64,000 bases of DNA from Dehalococcoidia bacterium (GTDB lineage: Bacteria > Chloroflexota > Dehalococcoidia > SpSt-223). The position numbers and the translations under genes are program-made. A model generated the notes under the pieces. The model did no database searches. It worked only from the letters and a program-made list of their open reading frames with translations, and was not told where the DNA came from. The stretch covers positions 186,001-250,000 of the forward strand of contig BPIC01000006.1 in assembly GCA_026003895.1 (NCBI GenBank), written 5' to 3'. Below, in pieces: positions 8,861 through 18,258 of this stretch; position 1 is the stretch's first letter; each line of letters begins with the position of its first letter.

Positions 8861-9844
8861 ATGAACGTGCTCATCACTGGCCTCACCGGTCTCGTCGGCA
8901 GCCACCTCGCCGAGTATCTGCTTAGCCAACCGGGCGTGAAGGTCTTCGGTTTCAAACGCTGGCGCAGCGACTCCGCAACGTTTCGCCACCTCGTGGGCAA
9001 AATTGAGATCATCGAGGGCGACATCGAAGACCGCTCGTCGGTCGAACGCGCAATTGCCCTCAGCCAGCCTGACCGGATTTTTCACCTCGCGGCGCAGAGC
9101 TACCCCTCCGAGTCGTGGGACGCGCCCGCGCTGACCGTTCAAGCGAACGTTCTCGGAACGATCAATCTCCTAGAAACGGTTCGCCATCGCTCGCCAAACA
9201 CCGCCGTCCACATCGCCGGATCGAGCGCCGAGTACGGATTCATTCGCCCAGAGGACTGCCCCATTCCAGAGACGTTGCCGCTCCGACCACTCAGCCCGTA
9301 CGGTGTGAGCAAAGTTGCCCAAGAGCTGCTCGCCTACCAGTACCACGTCAACTTTGGCCTCCGGACCTTTATCACCCGCTCGTTCAACCACATCGGCCCC
9401 CGCCAGGGCGAGCGTACTGCGGTCCAGACTTTCTGCAAGCAAGTTGCCGAGATTGAGGCCGGCCTGCGCCCACCGGTTGTCCGGGTAGGGAATCTGACAC
9501 CCCGCCGAGACTTTACCGACGTGCTCGATGTCTGTCGGGCGCTTTGGCTCCTTATGGAACGCGGGCGTCCCGGCGAACCGTACAACCTTTGCTCGGGCAA
9601 TGCGCCAGTGATCGGCGACGTGCTGCAGTTAGTGCTGTCGAAAGCGCGAGTCGCCGTCACAATCGAGCAAGACCCTGCCCGACTGCGGCCGAGCGACGAG
9701 CCGATTCTTCTCGGCGACAACACGAAACTGCGCACCGACACGGGTTGGACGCCGGAGATCTCCCTCTCCGAGAGTCTCGACCGCATTCTCGCCTACTGGC
9801 GGTCGCGCCTCGCGGAAGAGGCCGCAGCTCGGGTTCCGGTGTAG
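8861..9844 (+). CDS. GDP-mannose 4,6-dehydratase/GDP-4-keto-6-deoxyhexose reductase-like SDR
   Basis: This extended SDR of 327 residues belongs to the sugar-nucleotide branch. GLTGLVGSHLAEYL forms the NAD(P) loop, and HLAAQSYPSESW is very close to the GDP-mannose dehydratase/Rmd motif. The catalytic site reads SSAEYG and later SPYGVSKVAQE (Tyr-x-x-x-Lys), and SFNHIGPRQ is also characteristic. It probably makes or reduces a GDP-6-deoxyhexose (rhamnose- or fucose-type) for surface glycans. The following membrane transferase and the GT2 enzyme fit that role. Whether it is the dehydratase or the reductase cannot be decided by eye; the length favours the reductase side. Confidence 0.8.
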   Translation: MNVLITGLTGLVGSHLAEYLLSQPGVKVFGFKRWRSDSATFRHLVGKIEIIEGDIEDRSSVERAIALSQPDRIFHLAAQSYPSESWDAPALTVQANVLGTINLLETVRHRSPNTAVHIAGSSAEYGFIRPEDCPIPETLPLRPLSPYGVSKVAQELLAYQYHVNFGLRTFITRSFNHIGPRQGERTAVQTFCKQVAEIEAGLRPPVVRVGNLTPRRDFTDVLDVCRALWLLMERGRPGEPYNLCSGNAPVIGDVLQLVLSKARVAVTIEQDPARLRPSDEPILLGDNTKLRTDTGWTPEISLSESLDRILAYWRSRLAEEAAARVPV

Positions 9845-9859
9845 CGCCGGGCGAGGCCG

Positions 9860-11338
9860 GTGACTGTTCGCGACGGCCGGCGTCTGCTCAGCATCTTTCT
9901 CGTCGCCCTGCTCGTTCGGTTCTGCTGGCTGTCCCAGAGCGACGGTCCAGGTTATCTCGACGCCTCGTACCAGCTGCTCGTCGCCCAGCGGCTCGCCGTG
10001 GGCGACGGGCTGACCACACCGGTGATCTGGCACTGGCTCCGACTGCCGGAGGCGGTGATTCACCCAAGTCACGACTATTGGATGCCGCTCGGTGCGCTGC
10101 TCGCGGCAGTCGGCCTTCGGCTTTTCGGTGATGGCTGGCTGCCAGCGGTGCTGCCCGGGCTGATCCTTTCCGCGCTGCTCGCGCCGATCGCCGCCGCCCT
10201 CACGCGCAGGTGGGGAGGGGGCCCGTTCGAGGAGTGGGTCGCTGCCGGCCTTGCGCTGTTCGCCGGCGGCTATTCCGCCCACTGGGCAACGACCGACCCA
10301 ATGACGATGTTCGCCCCGCTCGGGGCGCTCGCGCTGATCGCCGCCGATGGCGCAGGGCAGCGGAGTGCCCTCGCTGCGGGAGCACTCGCCGGGCTTGGGC
10401 AGCTTGCCCGCGCGGACGGGTTCCTTCTCCTCGCCACGGTGCTCGTGGTCCGGCTGCGGCGGGAGCCGGCGGCCGCGGCGCTGGCCGCGATTGTGTTTGT
10501 CGCCATCATCGCCCCTTGGCTCGTTCGCGGGGCGCTCACGTTCGGTTCGTCAGTCCCAGTTGGTCTCACCACCGTCTGGCTCACCGAATACAACGACCTA
10601 TTTCGACCGGTAGGCGCTACCCCCGCGGAATGGTGGAATCGAGGGCTGAGCGCGATCGCGCAAGAGAAGGTGCTCGCACTCACACTGAACTTCGCTGTCC
10701 TCGCGCTCCTCGGTCATCTCTTCCTCACGCCGTTCGCGCTCGCGGGGCTGCTGGCAATGCGCCGGCCTGCTCCACTCGTCTACCTCGGGCTGCTCCTGTT
10801 CTTCGCCTCGCTGGTCTTCACGTATCCGGGTGCGCGTGGGGCGTTCGCCCACGGACTGACGGCGCTCATCCCCGCTTCTGCAGCCGGTGCGCTTCTCGGC
10901 CTGCGCCGATTCGCAGACTGGCTGGCGATCCGCCGAGGCTTGCGAGTAACCGAGGCGAGGCAGCGAATCGCGCTCATCGCGCTCGCCGGGACCGTCGTCG
11001 CTGGATCGGGGCTTGGTTGGCAGCAGCTTGCGGAATGGCGCACCTGGCGGGGAGCGCTTGCCGACGCGGTCGCCTTCGTCGAGAGCCACGCCCCTGCAGC
11101 GATCGTGGTCGCAGCTGACCCAGCGACCTACGCTGTCCTGAGCGGCCGTCCGGCAGTTGTTATGCCCAACCTGCCGCCAGCCGAGGCCATTGCGTTGGCG
11201 CGGCGCTACGGCGCCCGCATCATGGTCATTGGAGATGCCTACCCGCGCCCGTGGTCGGGTTGGCTTGGCGGCGAGTCGATCGCCGGTGTCACGGTCCTCG
11301 GTGAGGTCGCTGGCTTCCGCATCATCGCGATCGACTGA
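9860..11338 (+). CDS. Polytopic membrane glycosyltransferase (GT39/ArnT-like)
   Basis: The protein starts at a GTG 16 bases after the SDR gene and runs for 492 residues. It is highly hydrophobic, with around ten membrane segments. The layout matches lipid-phosphate-sugar-dependent transferases of the GT-C fold: an N-terminal helix, then a loop beginning GPGYLDASYQLLVAQRLA with an acidic residue, and many later helices. Such enzymes transfer sugars from polyprenyl-phosphate donors to acceptors outside the membrane. The C-terminal 150 residues form a soluble domain. Its last 100 bases overlap tail-to-tail with the GT2 gene on the other strand. Class confident, substrate unknown. Confidence 0.72.
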   Translation: MTVRDGRRLLSIFLVALLVRFCWLSQSDGPGYLDASYQLLVAQRLAVGDGLTTPVIWHWLRLPEAVIHPSHDYWMPLGALLAAVGLRLFGDGWLPAVLPGLILSALLAPIAAALTRRWGGGPFEEWVAAGLALFAGGYSAHWATTDPMTMFAPLGALALIAADGAGQRSALAAGALAGLGQLARADGFLLLATVLVVRLRREPAAAALAAIVFVAIIAPWLVRGALTFGSSVPVGLTTVWLTEYNDLFRPVGATPAEWWNRGLSAIAQEKVLALTLNFAVLALLGHLFLTPFALAGLLAMRRPAPLVYLGLLLFFASLVFTYPGARGAFAHGLTALIPASAAGALLGLRRFADWLAIRRGLRVTEARQRIALIALAGTVVAGSGLGWQQLAEWRTWRGALADAVAFVESHAPAAIVVAADPATYAVLSGRPAVVMPNLPPAEAIALARRYGARIMVIGDAYPRPWSGWLGGESIAGVTVLGEVAGFRIIAID

Positions 11339-12069
11339 GGGCGGCGCTTTGGCACGGCCCGGCCTTCCCAGCGAATGCGAGCAAGGTCGCGAAACATCCG
11401 GGCAGTATCCCGGACGATACGAAGCCGCGAGGCGGGGTCGTTGGTCCACGCCACGGGGATTTCGCGAACCCGGTAGCCGAGGCGCTCGGCGAGGAACAGC
11501 AGCTCGATGTCGAACATGAAGCCATCGATCCGCGCCCGCGAAAAGATGTCGCGCGCCGCGGCGGCGGTCATTACCTTGAAGCCGCATTGCGTGTCGGCGT
11601 AGCCGCGGACGCCGGACATGGCGACCTGCAGGATGTTGAAGATACGGGTCGCAACGACGCGGTAGCGAGGCTGGGGAACGACGATCTCGGCGCCGGCGAT
11701 CGCTCGCGAGCCGATGACGACATCCCAACCGGCAGCGAGTTCTCGGAGCGCCGCGTCCAGCGCACGCAGGTCGGTTGAAAGGTCCGCATCCATGAAGCCT
11801 ACGATTGTGCCAGTCGCCGAAAGCATTCCGGTGCGGACGGCGTATCCCTTGCCGCGATTTGGCTGGTACGAAATCAGCCGCAATCCCGGCAAGCGGCAGG
11901 CGCGGACCGCGTCCGCCGTGCCGTCGCTACTCCCGTCGTCCACGACGATGATCTCGAACAACTCGGGCCGGTTGTCGAGTGTCCTGCCGAGGGCGGCGAG
12001 AGTCCGCGGCAAGCGACGCGCCTCGTTGTAGGCAGGAATGATGATCGAGAGGGCGGGCGGCTCAGCCAT
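11239..12069 (-). CDS. Glycosyltransferase family 2, dolichyl-phosphate glucosyltransferase-like
   Basis: This 276-residue GT-A enzyme has the GT2 opening SIIIPAYNEARRLPRTL, the donor-binding IIVVDDGSSDGT and the metal-binding DADLSTD. NRGKGYAVRTGM and DTQCGFKVM are the hallmarks of the subgroup that makes polyprenyl-phosphate-glucose or -mannose. It would act on the cytoplasmic face to supply donors to GT-C transferases such as its convergent neighbour. The last 30 or so residues are low-complexity and lie in the 100-base antisense overlap with that neighbour. A later stop would be impossible in this frame, so the overlap is real unless the assembly is wrong. Confidence 0.88.
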   Translation of the reverse strand: MAEPPALSIIIPAYNEARRLPRTLAALGRTLDNRPELFEIIVVDDGSSDGTADAVRACRLPGLRLISYQPNRGKGYAVRTGMLSATGTIVGFMDADLSTDLRALDAALRELAAGWDVVIGSRAIAGAEIVVPQPRYRVVATRIFNILQVAMSGVRGYADTQCGFKVMTAAAARDIFSRARIDGFMFDIELLFLAERLGYRVREIPVAWTNDPASRLRIVRDTARMFRDLARIRWEGRAVPKRRPQSIAMMRKPATSPRTVTPAIDSPPSQPDHGRG

Positions 12070-12102
12070 CGCAGGCGAATGCTAGCAGAGCCGCCTGACG
12101 GC

Positions 12103-13578
12103 TCAGCCGACCCCCACCAGTTGTTGGGCAAGGCGCTTGCCCAACTCGCGGCCGAAGGCGAGCGCCGGGCCGATGCTCATCCCGCCACAGAAGGAATCGC
12201 CACTGAAGGTCGCGGCGCCGAGCACTTCGCCCGCGCCGTACAGCCCAGCGATCGGCGTTCCATCCGGTCGGACGATGCGCAGCTCGCGGTCGGCGCGCAG
12301 CCCCGTCCAGGTCCGGAGCACGATTCCCTGTTGCTTGATGGCATAGAAGGGTGGCTGAACGATCGGCAGCGGTCGGTGCGCACGGCCGAGCGGATCGGGA
12401 GCGCCACGCTCCAACGCCGCGTTGTAGGCGTTGACCGTCCGTTCGAGCGCCGCCGCTGGCACATCCATTTTGGCGGCCAGATCGGCGAGCGTCTCGGCCG
12501 CGAGGACGAACCGGCCTTCCTTCGCCTTTGCCCGGAGCTCCTCGGCCGGCCAACGCAGGATCAGCGGAGGCGACTCGTCGAGAATCCGATCGTCGAAGAC
12601 GACCCAGAATCGCATGTCCGGCTGCTGGAGGAGGACACGCTCGCGATTATCGACGCTCTCCTCATCCTCGCGAATGAAGCGCTCGCCATGCTGATTTACC
12701 CAGATTTCCCAAGGAAGCCGTGTCTGCGGCACGAGCCGAGCGTTGATGTCCCACTCGTCCGGGCCGGAGGCATACACCCGACCGGGCTGGTCAGGATCCT
12801 CGATCCCGCCGAAGGTGGGTAGGAAATACTGCGAACCGACGATCTGGGCACCGACTTGCTCGCCAAGAACGATGCCGTCACCCGTGGATGCCAGGTTCCC
12901 GATCGAGACGAGGCGGCGCCCCCCGGTAAACCGCGCGAACAATTCCGGGCTATTGGCGTAGCCGCCCGTTGTGAGGACGACCGCCGGGGCGCGATATTCT
13001 CGCCCGCCAGCAACCACGCCAACCACTCGGTCGTCTTCCATCACCAACTGTTCGGCTGGCGCGTTCAAGACGACGCGAACCTGTCCGGAGGCAAAATACG
13101 GCTCCAACAAGCGCTTGAACAGCTTCAGCAAGGAGCGGCCATTCTCCGCACCCCAATAGGTGCGCGGCTTGCTGTAGGGCTCGTGACCGTAGATGATGAC
13201 GGGGCAACTCTCTTCGAACTCGAAGCCGTTGTCCTGCAGCCAATCGACGAGGGCTGGCGCAATGTCGACATAGCGGCGGACCAGCTCGCGATTGACGGTG
13301 TCGCGGCTGATCCGGATGATGTCCGCAAAGTGCTCGTCGGGCGAATCCTCGATGCCGCGCTCGCGCTGGCGTTTCGTTCCACCAGCCGAGAACATCCCGC
13401 TCGAGATGTAGAGTGTGCCGCCGATGCGGTCCGTCTTCTCGAGGAGGAGCACCCGTGCGCCGGCCTCGGCTGCCGAATAGGCGAGAATCAGGCCAGCCGT
13501 TCCGGCGCCGACAGCGATAATATCCGGCTGAAAGCCGTCGAGGCCGGCCGCCTCGGGCCGAGAAGTCGTCATCGTCAT
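12103..13578 (-). CDS. FAD-dependent oxidoreductase of the fumarate reductase/3-ketosteroid dehydrogenase type
   Basis: The 491-residue flavoprotein has the FAD-binding GAGTAGLILAYSAAEAG motif near residue 24, then EKTDRIGGTLYISSGMFSAGG. The latter is a form of the FAD-covering segment typical of the FrdA/KsdD superfamily. GGYANSPELF and the C-terminal LYGAGEVLGAATF... GGMSIGPALAFGR stretch close the FAD site. Family members reduce or oxidise C-C double bonds (fumarate, ketosteroids, urocanate). No heme domain and no iron-sulfur partner gene is visible. The start overlaps a second possible Met (MTMTT). The specific substrate is unknown, and the gene stands alone. Confidence 0.85.
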   Translation of the reverse strand: MTMTTSRPEAAGLDGFQPDIIAVGAGTAGLILAYSAAEAGARVLLLEKTDRIGGTLYISSGMFSAGGTKRQRERGIEDSPDEHFADIIRISRDTVNRELVRRYVDIAPALVDWLQDNGFEFEESCPVIIYGHEPYSKPRTYWGAENGRSLLKLFKRLLEPYFASGQVRVVLNAPAEQLVMEDDRVVGVVAGGREYRAPAVVLTTGGYANSPELFARFTGGRRLVSIGNLASTGDGIVLGEQVGAQIVGSQYFLPTFGGIEDPDQPGRVYASGPDEWDINARLVPQTRLPWEIWVNQHGERFIREDEESVDNRERVLLQQPDMRFWVVFDDRILDESPPLILRWPAEELRAKAKEGRFVLAAETLADLAAKMDVPAAALERTVNAYNAALERGAPDPLGRAHRPLPIVQPPFYAIKQQGIVLRTWTGLRADRELRIVRPDGTPIAGLYGAGEVLGAATFSGDSFCGGMSIGPALAFGRELGKRLAQQLVGVG

Positions 13579-13632
13579 GGCAAGCTCCTTCGGAGTACGA
13601 TCCGGTCGTCACGTTAAGGGCGGAGGGCCGCA

Positions 13633-13998
13633 GTGTCAAGGTTCGGCCCTCCGGCGGAGCGAGTGATGGCGCTGTGGCTCGGAGCACTCAATGTGGTGGC
13701 AGGGCTGCTCTTCGTCCTGCTCGCGCTGCCGCTGTATCAACGACGCTCCCCGCGCGGCGGGTTCGGAATCCGATTTGCCACCGCGTTGAAGTCCGATCGT
13801 GCGTGGTACACCGTTAACTACCATGCCGGCCGGCGAACAATTCAGCTCGCGCCGGTGCTCATCATCATCGGGCTTTACGCGCTGTTCTTCCCCGTCGAAC
13901 TCACCCCTGGCTTAACGTGGATGTTCGTCCTCGCACCGCTCATCGTCGCGGGCCTGATCCTTGTGGACGCCTATCTCTTTTCATTGCGCTTGCGTTAG
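13633..13998 (+). CDS. Small SdpI-like membrane protein
   Basis: This 121-residue protein has three hydrophobic segments. The first (about 15-33 from the GTG start) is followed by a polar loop GIRFATALKSDRAWYTVNYH. That loop resembles the conserved region of SdpI/DUF3784-type immunity and membrane proteins (aromatic-rich, Trp then Asn). Two further helices follow. The start may be GTG at 13633 or ATG at 13666. Its 3' end overlaps the stop of the convergent solute-binding gene by 4 bases. SdpI gives immunity to a secreted toxin in Bacillus; no toxin gene lies here, so that role should not be assumed. Confidence 0.55.
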   Translation: MSRFGPPAERVMALWLGALNVVAGLLFVLLALPLYQRRSPRGGFGIRFATALKSDRAWYTVNYHAGRRTIQLAPVLIIIGLYALFFPVELTPGLTWMFVLAPLIVAGLILVDAYLFSLRLR

Positions 13999-15551
13999 CC
14001 GAGCTGGATATCGACCCAAAAGCGAGCAGCGATCTCAGCGGACGGCGCCACAACCGTCTTCTTGTGAGCACTCGCCGTCAACGGCTGCGCGATGAACAAG
14101 CTCACCGCCTGACTGTGGAGGCGCTCGGCTGCTTGGCCATACAATTGCGCCCGCTTCTGTGGATCAATTGTCCGCTTCGCCTCTTGGTAGTACCGATCGA
14201 ATTCGCTATCAGTCCAACGCCGTCCCTGTTGCACGGTGAAATCACTGCTGAACCAGCGGTAAACACCTTGCGCTTCGTAGTTTTGGTCGTAGTTGAGGAT
14301 CTGAGCCCAGAGGGTCGCGTTCTTCTGGTTATTGCCATTCTCTTGGGACCAGACCGCGATCTCTTTCAACCGAACCTCGACGTTGATTCCGATCTCTTTG
14401 AGTTGGGCCGTGACAATGGCAGCCACATCTTGCGGAGAGGTCGTGGTGTTGACGTGAGTCAGGGTGGCATTAAAGCCATTGGCGTAGCCGGCTTCGGCCA
14501 TTAGCTGCTTCGCTTTTGCCACGTCGTATGGGTATGGCTTGACGTTCGGGTTGTATCCCAATGCATTTGGCCCAAGAAGCTGCCCATCGGGCGTCGCCGA
14601 GCCGCTCCAAACGGCTTGGATAATCCCTGCTTTGTCGATCGCATAGTTGATCGCCTGACGAACCTTGAGGTTTGCTGTCGGCCCATTCTCGGTGTCGAGC
14701 AGGTAGCTGAATGTTGCCGTCCCTGGGATGCGCTTCACCGTGAAGCCGGCGGTCTCAGCCGCCCGCATCTGCGACTGAGGAATGCGCGAGGCGAAGTCGA
14801 CGACCCCCGACTGGAGCGCTGCCCATCGCGCCGACGCGTCCGGCACGATCCGCAGCTCCAGCTCCTTCACTTTTGGTCTTCCGCGCGGGGTCTTGTGGTC
14901 TGGGCCAGCGGCTTCGTAGACAATCGCAGTGTCAAGCGCCGCTGAGACGAGCTTGAATGGCCCCGACCCGATCGGCTTCCGGAAGAACTCGACGGCGCCC
15001 TGAGCGTTCAGTTCCGCCATCGGCGTTACCATCGCGTGCCCGATCGTCGCCGGAAACGCCGGGTCGACGCTCCGAGTCTTGAACGTCACGACCTTGCCAC
15101 TTCCGGAAACCGACTCGACGTTGTTGAACAACGCAAGGGCGCTCAGCGCATTATCCCGGTTCCGGTATCGTTCGAACGTGCCGAGGACGTCGTCGACCGT
15201 CATCGCGCGCCCGTTGTGGAAGGTCCAGTCGCCGAGCGTGAACTCCCACGTCTGTTCATCGACGGCACGCCACGCTGTCGCCAGCGCGGGCTGCACCTTG
15301 CCGTCACTATCGATCTGGGTGAGCCCGTCATAGATCGGCCAAAGCGTGAACAAGGCGGTGCTGACGGTTGCTCCGCCGGCATCGAGGCTGGTGATCGTTT
15401 GGCTGTTGATCGCGGCGACAAGTTTGCCGGTGGGTCCGCTAGGGCCGGGCGAGGCGAGCGGCGCAGTCCCTCCGGTCGTTGGAGCACTCGGGGGCGAGCA
15501 GGCCACCATCAGCATGGCGAACGCGAGCGAAGCAAGACGGCGTCGAGCCAT
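13995..15551 (-). CDS. ABC transporter family-5 solute-binding lipoprotein (peptide/nickel type)
   Basis: The 518-residue protein has a lipoprotein signal: two or three Arg, a hydrophobic core and the lipobox LMVAC with Cys at about 18. A Ser/Thr/Pro-rich linker follows. Family-5 hallmarks are the DGLTQI and LATAWRA strands, WTFHNGRAMTVDDV and the long two-domain body with VRQAINYAIDKAGI. Such proteins capture oligopeptides, nickel, or sugars outside the membrane for an ABC importer. No permease or ATPase genes flank it, so it is an orphan here. The gene immediately follows the trp operon on the same strand, but with 66 bases between. Confidence 0.9.
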   Translation of the reverse strand: MARRRLASLAFAMLMVACSPPSAPTTGGTAPLASPGPSGPTGKLVAAINSQTITSLDAGGATVSTALFTLWPIYDGLTQIDSDGKVQPALATAWRAVDEQTWEFTLGDWTFHNGRAMTVDDVLGTFERYRNRDNALSALALFNNVESVSGSGKVVTFKTRSVDPAFPATIGHAMVTPMAELNAQGAVEFFRKPIGSGPFKLVSAALDTAIVYEAAGPDHKTPRGRPKVKELELRIVPDASARWAALQSGVVDFASRIPQSQMRAAETAGFTVKRIPGTATFSYLLDTENGPTANLKVRQAINYAIDKAGIIQAVWSGSATPDGQLLGPNALGYNPNVKPYPYDVAKAKQLMAEAGYANGFNATLTHVNTTTSPQDVAAIVTAQLKEIGINVEVRLKEIAVWSQENGNNQKNATLWAQILNYDQNYEAQGVYRWFSSDFTVQQGRRWTDSEFDRYYQEAKRTIDPQKRAQLYGQAAERLHSQAVSLFIAQPLTASAHKKTVVAPSAEIAARFWVDIQLG

Positions 15552-15617
15552 GGCGTCCCTCCGGCAAGAGCATGGCGCTATGCTACTCCGTTGACGGTTG
15601 GCTGTTGCGAGCGTTTG

Positions 15618-16820
15618 CTAGAGGACGATTCCCAACGCCTCGGCGACGGTCTGCATGTCCTTGTCGCCTCGGCCGCTCAGATTCAGGATCACCGAGTCCT
15701 CGGGCGGCAGCGAGCGGGCGACTTCGACCGCCGTGAGCACGGCATGCGCCGGTTCGAGCGCCGGAATGATCCCCTCGGTACGGCAGAGCAACTGGAACCC
15801 TTCGAGCGCCTCGGCGTCGGTCGCGGCCCGATATTCGGCGCGGCCAACCTCCCGAAAGAAGGCATGCTCCGGCCCCACGCCGGGGTAGTCGAGGCCAGCC
15901 GAGATGCTGTGGGTTTCTCGCACTTGGCCCCACTCATCCTGCAGCAGATAGCTTTTCGCCCCATGCAGCACGCCGACCTCGCCCGCAACCAGCGTTGCCG
16001 CGTGCTTGCCGCTCTCGATGCCCTCTCCTGCCGCCTCAACGCCGATCAAGCGAACTCCCGCGTCGCCAGCGAAGGGATAGAACATCCCGATGGCGTTTGA
16101 ACCGCCGCCGACGCAGGCGATCACCGCCGCCGGGAGCTTGCCAGTGCGCTCCAGAATGGCGGCGCGTGCCTCGCGGCCGATCACCGACTGATACTCGCGG
16201 ACGATCCACGGATACGGATGAGGACCGACGGCGCTCCCGATCAGGTAGTGCGTCGTCCGCACATTGGCGACCCAGTCGCGGATCGCCTCGTTGATGGCGT
16301 CCTTCAGCGTTCGGCTGCCACTCGTGACCGAGACGACCTCCGCACCGAGCAGCCGCATGCGAAAGACGTTCAACGACTGACGACGAATGTCTTCCTCGCC
16401 CATGTAGACCTGGCATTCGAGCCCGAGCCGGGCGCAGACCGTGGCCGTAGCGACGCCGTGCTGGCCCGCGCCGGTTTCGGCGATGATGCGTCTCTTGCCG
16501 AGCCGCTTGGCAAGGAGCGCCTGTCCGAGCGCGTTATTGATCTTGTGCGCGCCGGTGTGAGCAAGATCTTCGCGCTTCAAGAAAATCTTCGCGCCGCCAG
16601 CATGCTCGGTGAGCCGCTCGGCGAAGGTGAGCGGCGTCGGTCGGCCGACGTACTCACGAAGCAGTCGGTCGAACTCCACTTGAAAGCTCGGGTCGGCGTT
16701 CGCCTCGACGAACGCCCGCTCAAGCTCAGCAAGCGCCGGCATCAGGGTCTCGGGAACGTACCGCCCACCGAAGGGGCCAAAGCGACCAAGCGAATCGGGC
16801 CGAGATAGCACAGGGATCAC
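15618..16820 (-). CDS. trpB: Tryptophan synthase beta subunit (TrpB1 type)
   Basis: This PLP enzyme joins indole and serine to make tryptophan. The 400-residue length and motifs are canonical: [26 protein letters not shown] with the PLP Lys, and a phosphate-binding [10 protein letters not shown]. The GTG start overlaps the trpF stop as GTGA. It is the last gene of the operon. No trpA follows; the next gene is an unrelated solute-binding lipoprotein. TrpB1 normally works in an alpha2beta2 complex that channels indole, so the alpha subunit must come from elsewhere in the genome. Confidence 0.95.
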   Translation of the reverse strand: MIPVLSRPDSLGRFGPFGGRYVPETLMPALAELERAFVEANADPSFQVEFDRLLREYVGRPTPLTFAERLTEHAGGAKIFLKREDLAHTGAHKINNALGQALLAKRLGKRRIIAETGAGQHGVATATVCARLGLECQVYMGEEDIRRQSLNVFRMRLLGAEVVSVTSGSRTLKDAINEAIRDWVANVRTTHYLIGSAVGPHPYPWIVREYQSVIGREARAAILERTGKLPAAVIACVGGGSNAIGMFYPFAGDAGVRLIGVEAAGEGIESGKHAATLVAGEVGVLHGAKSYLLQDEWGQVRETHSISAGLDYPGVGPEHAFFREVGRAEYRAATDAEALEGFQLLCRTEGIIPALEPAHAVLTAVEVARSLPPEDSVILNLSGRGDKDMQTVAEALGIVL

Positions 16821-17452
16821 CGGGTCTCTCCTTGCGACTGCGCGGCGGCGCGCGCTCGCTCCACAAACGCACGAATTTTTGCGGGGTCCTTCTGTCCATC
16901 GCGCTCAACCCCGCTGGAAACGTCGACGCCCCACGGACGGACGGCAAGAATTGCGTGTTCGACATTCTCCGGCCGCAAGCCGCCGGCAAGCAGAATGGGC
17001 CACCGGCGGGCGATCCGCGCCGCGATCGCCCAATCCCCGACCTCGCCCGAGCCGCCGAAGGCGCCCGGCTGAAACGAGTCGACCAGCAGCCGGGCGTCTC
17101 TCGCCGTCCACTCCGCCAGCGAGCGCCACGGAACGCGCTTCCTCGGACGGACTGCCCGGATTACTGGCCGGCCCCAGTCCTCCTCTGGCGATTCAACCCC
17201 GCACAGTTGGACAACATCGAGGCCGACCGTATCGGCAACGGTACGGACCGTCGCCGGTGATTCATCGACGAAAATCCCGACGGCGCGCGGCCGGTCCGCG
17301 CCGATCTGCCGGCGCAGCGCAGCCGCTTCCTCGGGTGTGACCCGGCGCTTGCTTGGCGCAAAGACGAACCCGACAAAATCCGCCCCCGCTTCGATTGCGG
17401 CCTCGAGGGCCGCCGGGTCGCGCAAGCCGCAGATCTTGACCACGATGCTCAT
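16817..17452 (-). CDS. trpF: Phosphoribosylanthranilate isomerase
   Basis: It converts phosphoribosyl-anthranilate to CdRP in tryptophan synthesis. The 211-residue protein begins [16 protein letters not shown]; the KICGL motif with its catalytic Cys is right at the N-terminus, as in all Trp[22 protein letters not shown] and the phosphate-binding [11 protein letters not shown] near residue 160 complete the TIM barrel. I place the start at ATG 17452 because it gives an ATGA overlap with trpC; an in-frame upstream start at 17482 would add ten unlikely residues. The stop overlaps trpB. Confidence 0.93.
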   Translation of the reverse strand: MSIVVKICGLRDPAALEAAIEAGADFVGFVFAPSKRRVTPEEAAALRRQIGADRPRAVGIFVDESPATVRTVADTVGLDVVQLCGVESPEEDWGRPVIRAVRPRKRVPWRSLAEWTARDARLLVDSFQPGAFGGSGEVGDWAIAARIARRWPILLAGGLRPENVEHAILAVRPWGVDVSSGVERDGQKDPAKIRAFVERARAAAQSQGETR

Positions 17453-18258
17453 GGTCCTGCCGACACCCCCTGCTGACCCCACGCGACCAACGCCGCGGCG
17501 GTCCCGCAGGGATCGCCAGCGCGCATGAGCGTCTCGCCAACGAGCATGCCATCGACACGCCAGTCGATCAGCTTGCGGACGTCATCTTCGCTGGCGATGG
17601 CGCTCAACGAGAGGACAACGCGATCGGCCGGGATCAGGGGACGCAACCGCTCGGTTGTATGGAGGTCCGTCTCGAAGGTACGGAGATTCCGATTGTTGAT
17701 GCCGATGATCGCGGCCCCAGCGGCGACAGCGCGCGCGGCTTCGTCGGCGCTGTGAACTTCAACGAGCGCCGCCACCCCCGCGGCACGGGCCGCCTCGAGG
17801 AGGGCGGCGAGCAACGCGTCGTCGACGATTGCGACGATGACGAGCACCGCGTCGGCACCGGCGGCACGCGCTTCCCACACTTGATACGGGTCGATCAGAA
17901 AATCCTTGCGGAGCAGGGGCGTCTCCGGGACGGCACGCCGGACAGCGGCGAGATCGTCGAGCGAACCGTGGAAATGGCGGGGCTCGGTCAGCACCGAAAT
18001 CGCCACCGCCCCGCCCGCCACGTAGGCGCGAGCGAGCGCGACCGGGTCAGCCGCCGGGCTCAGGCTGCCCTTGGCAGGCGAGGTCCGCTTGATCTCCGCG
18101 ATCAGTTGTACACCGGGGCGCCGAAAGGGCGAAGCGAAGTCGCGGGCCGGCGGCAGGGCGGCGCACGTCGCTTCGAGGGCAGCCAGCGGAGTCCGCGCCA
18201 TCGACAGCGCCAGATCGGCGCGGCGGTCGGCAACAATCCGCGTTAGAAAGTCGCTCAC
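17449..18258 (-). CDS. trpC: Indole-3-glycerol phosphate synthase
   Basis: The 269-residue TIM-barrel enzyme cyclises CdRP to indole-3-glycerol phosphate. Visible family motifs are LIAEIKRTSPAKG, with the catalytic Lys, followed by DPVALARAYVAGGAVAISVLTE. LLRKDFLIDPYQV comes next, then GINNRNLRTFETD and a C-terminal LVGETLMRAGDP loop that binds phosphate. The GTG start overlaps the trpD stop (GTGA), and its stop overlaps the trpF start (ATGA), so trpD-trpC-trpF are translationally coupled. Confidence 0.95.
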   Translation of the reverse strand: MSDFLTRIVADRRADLALSMARTPLAALEATCAALPPARDFASPFRRPGVQLIAEIKRTSPAKGSLSPAADPVALARAYVAGGAVAISVLTEPRHFHGSLDDLAAVRRAVPETPLLRKDFLIDPYQVWEARAAGADAVLVIVAIVDDALLAALLEAARAAGVAALVEVHSADEAARAVAAGAAIIGINNRNLRTFETDLHTTERLRPLIPADRVVLSLSAIASEDDVRKLIDWRVDGMLVGETLMRAGDPCGTAAALVAWGQQGVSAGP

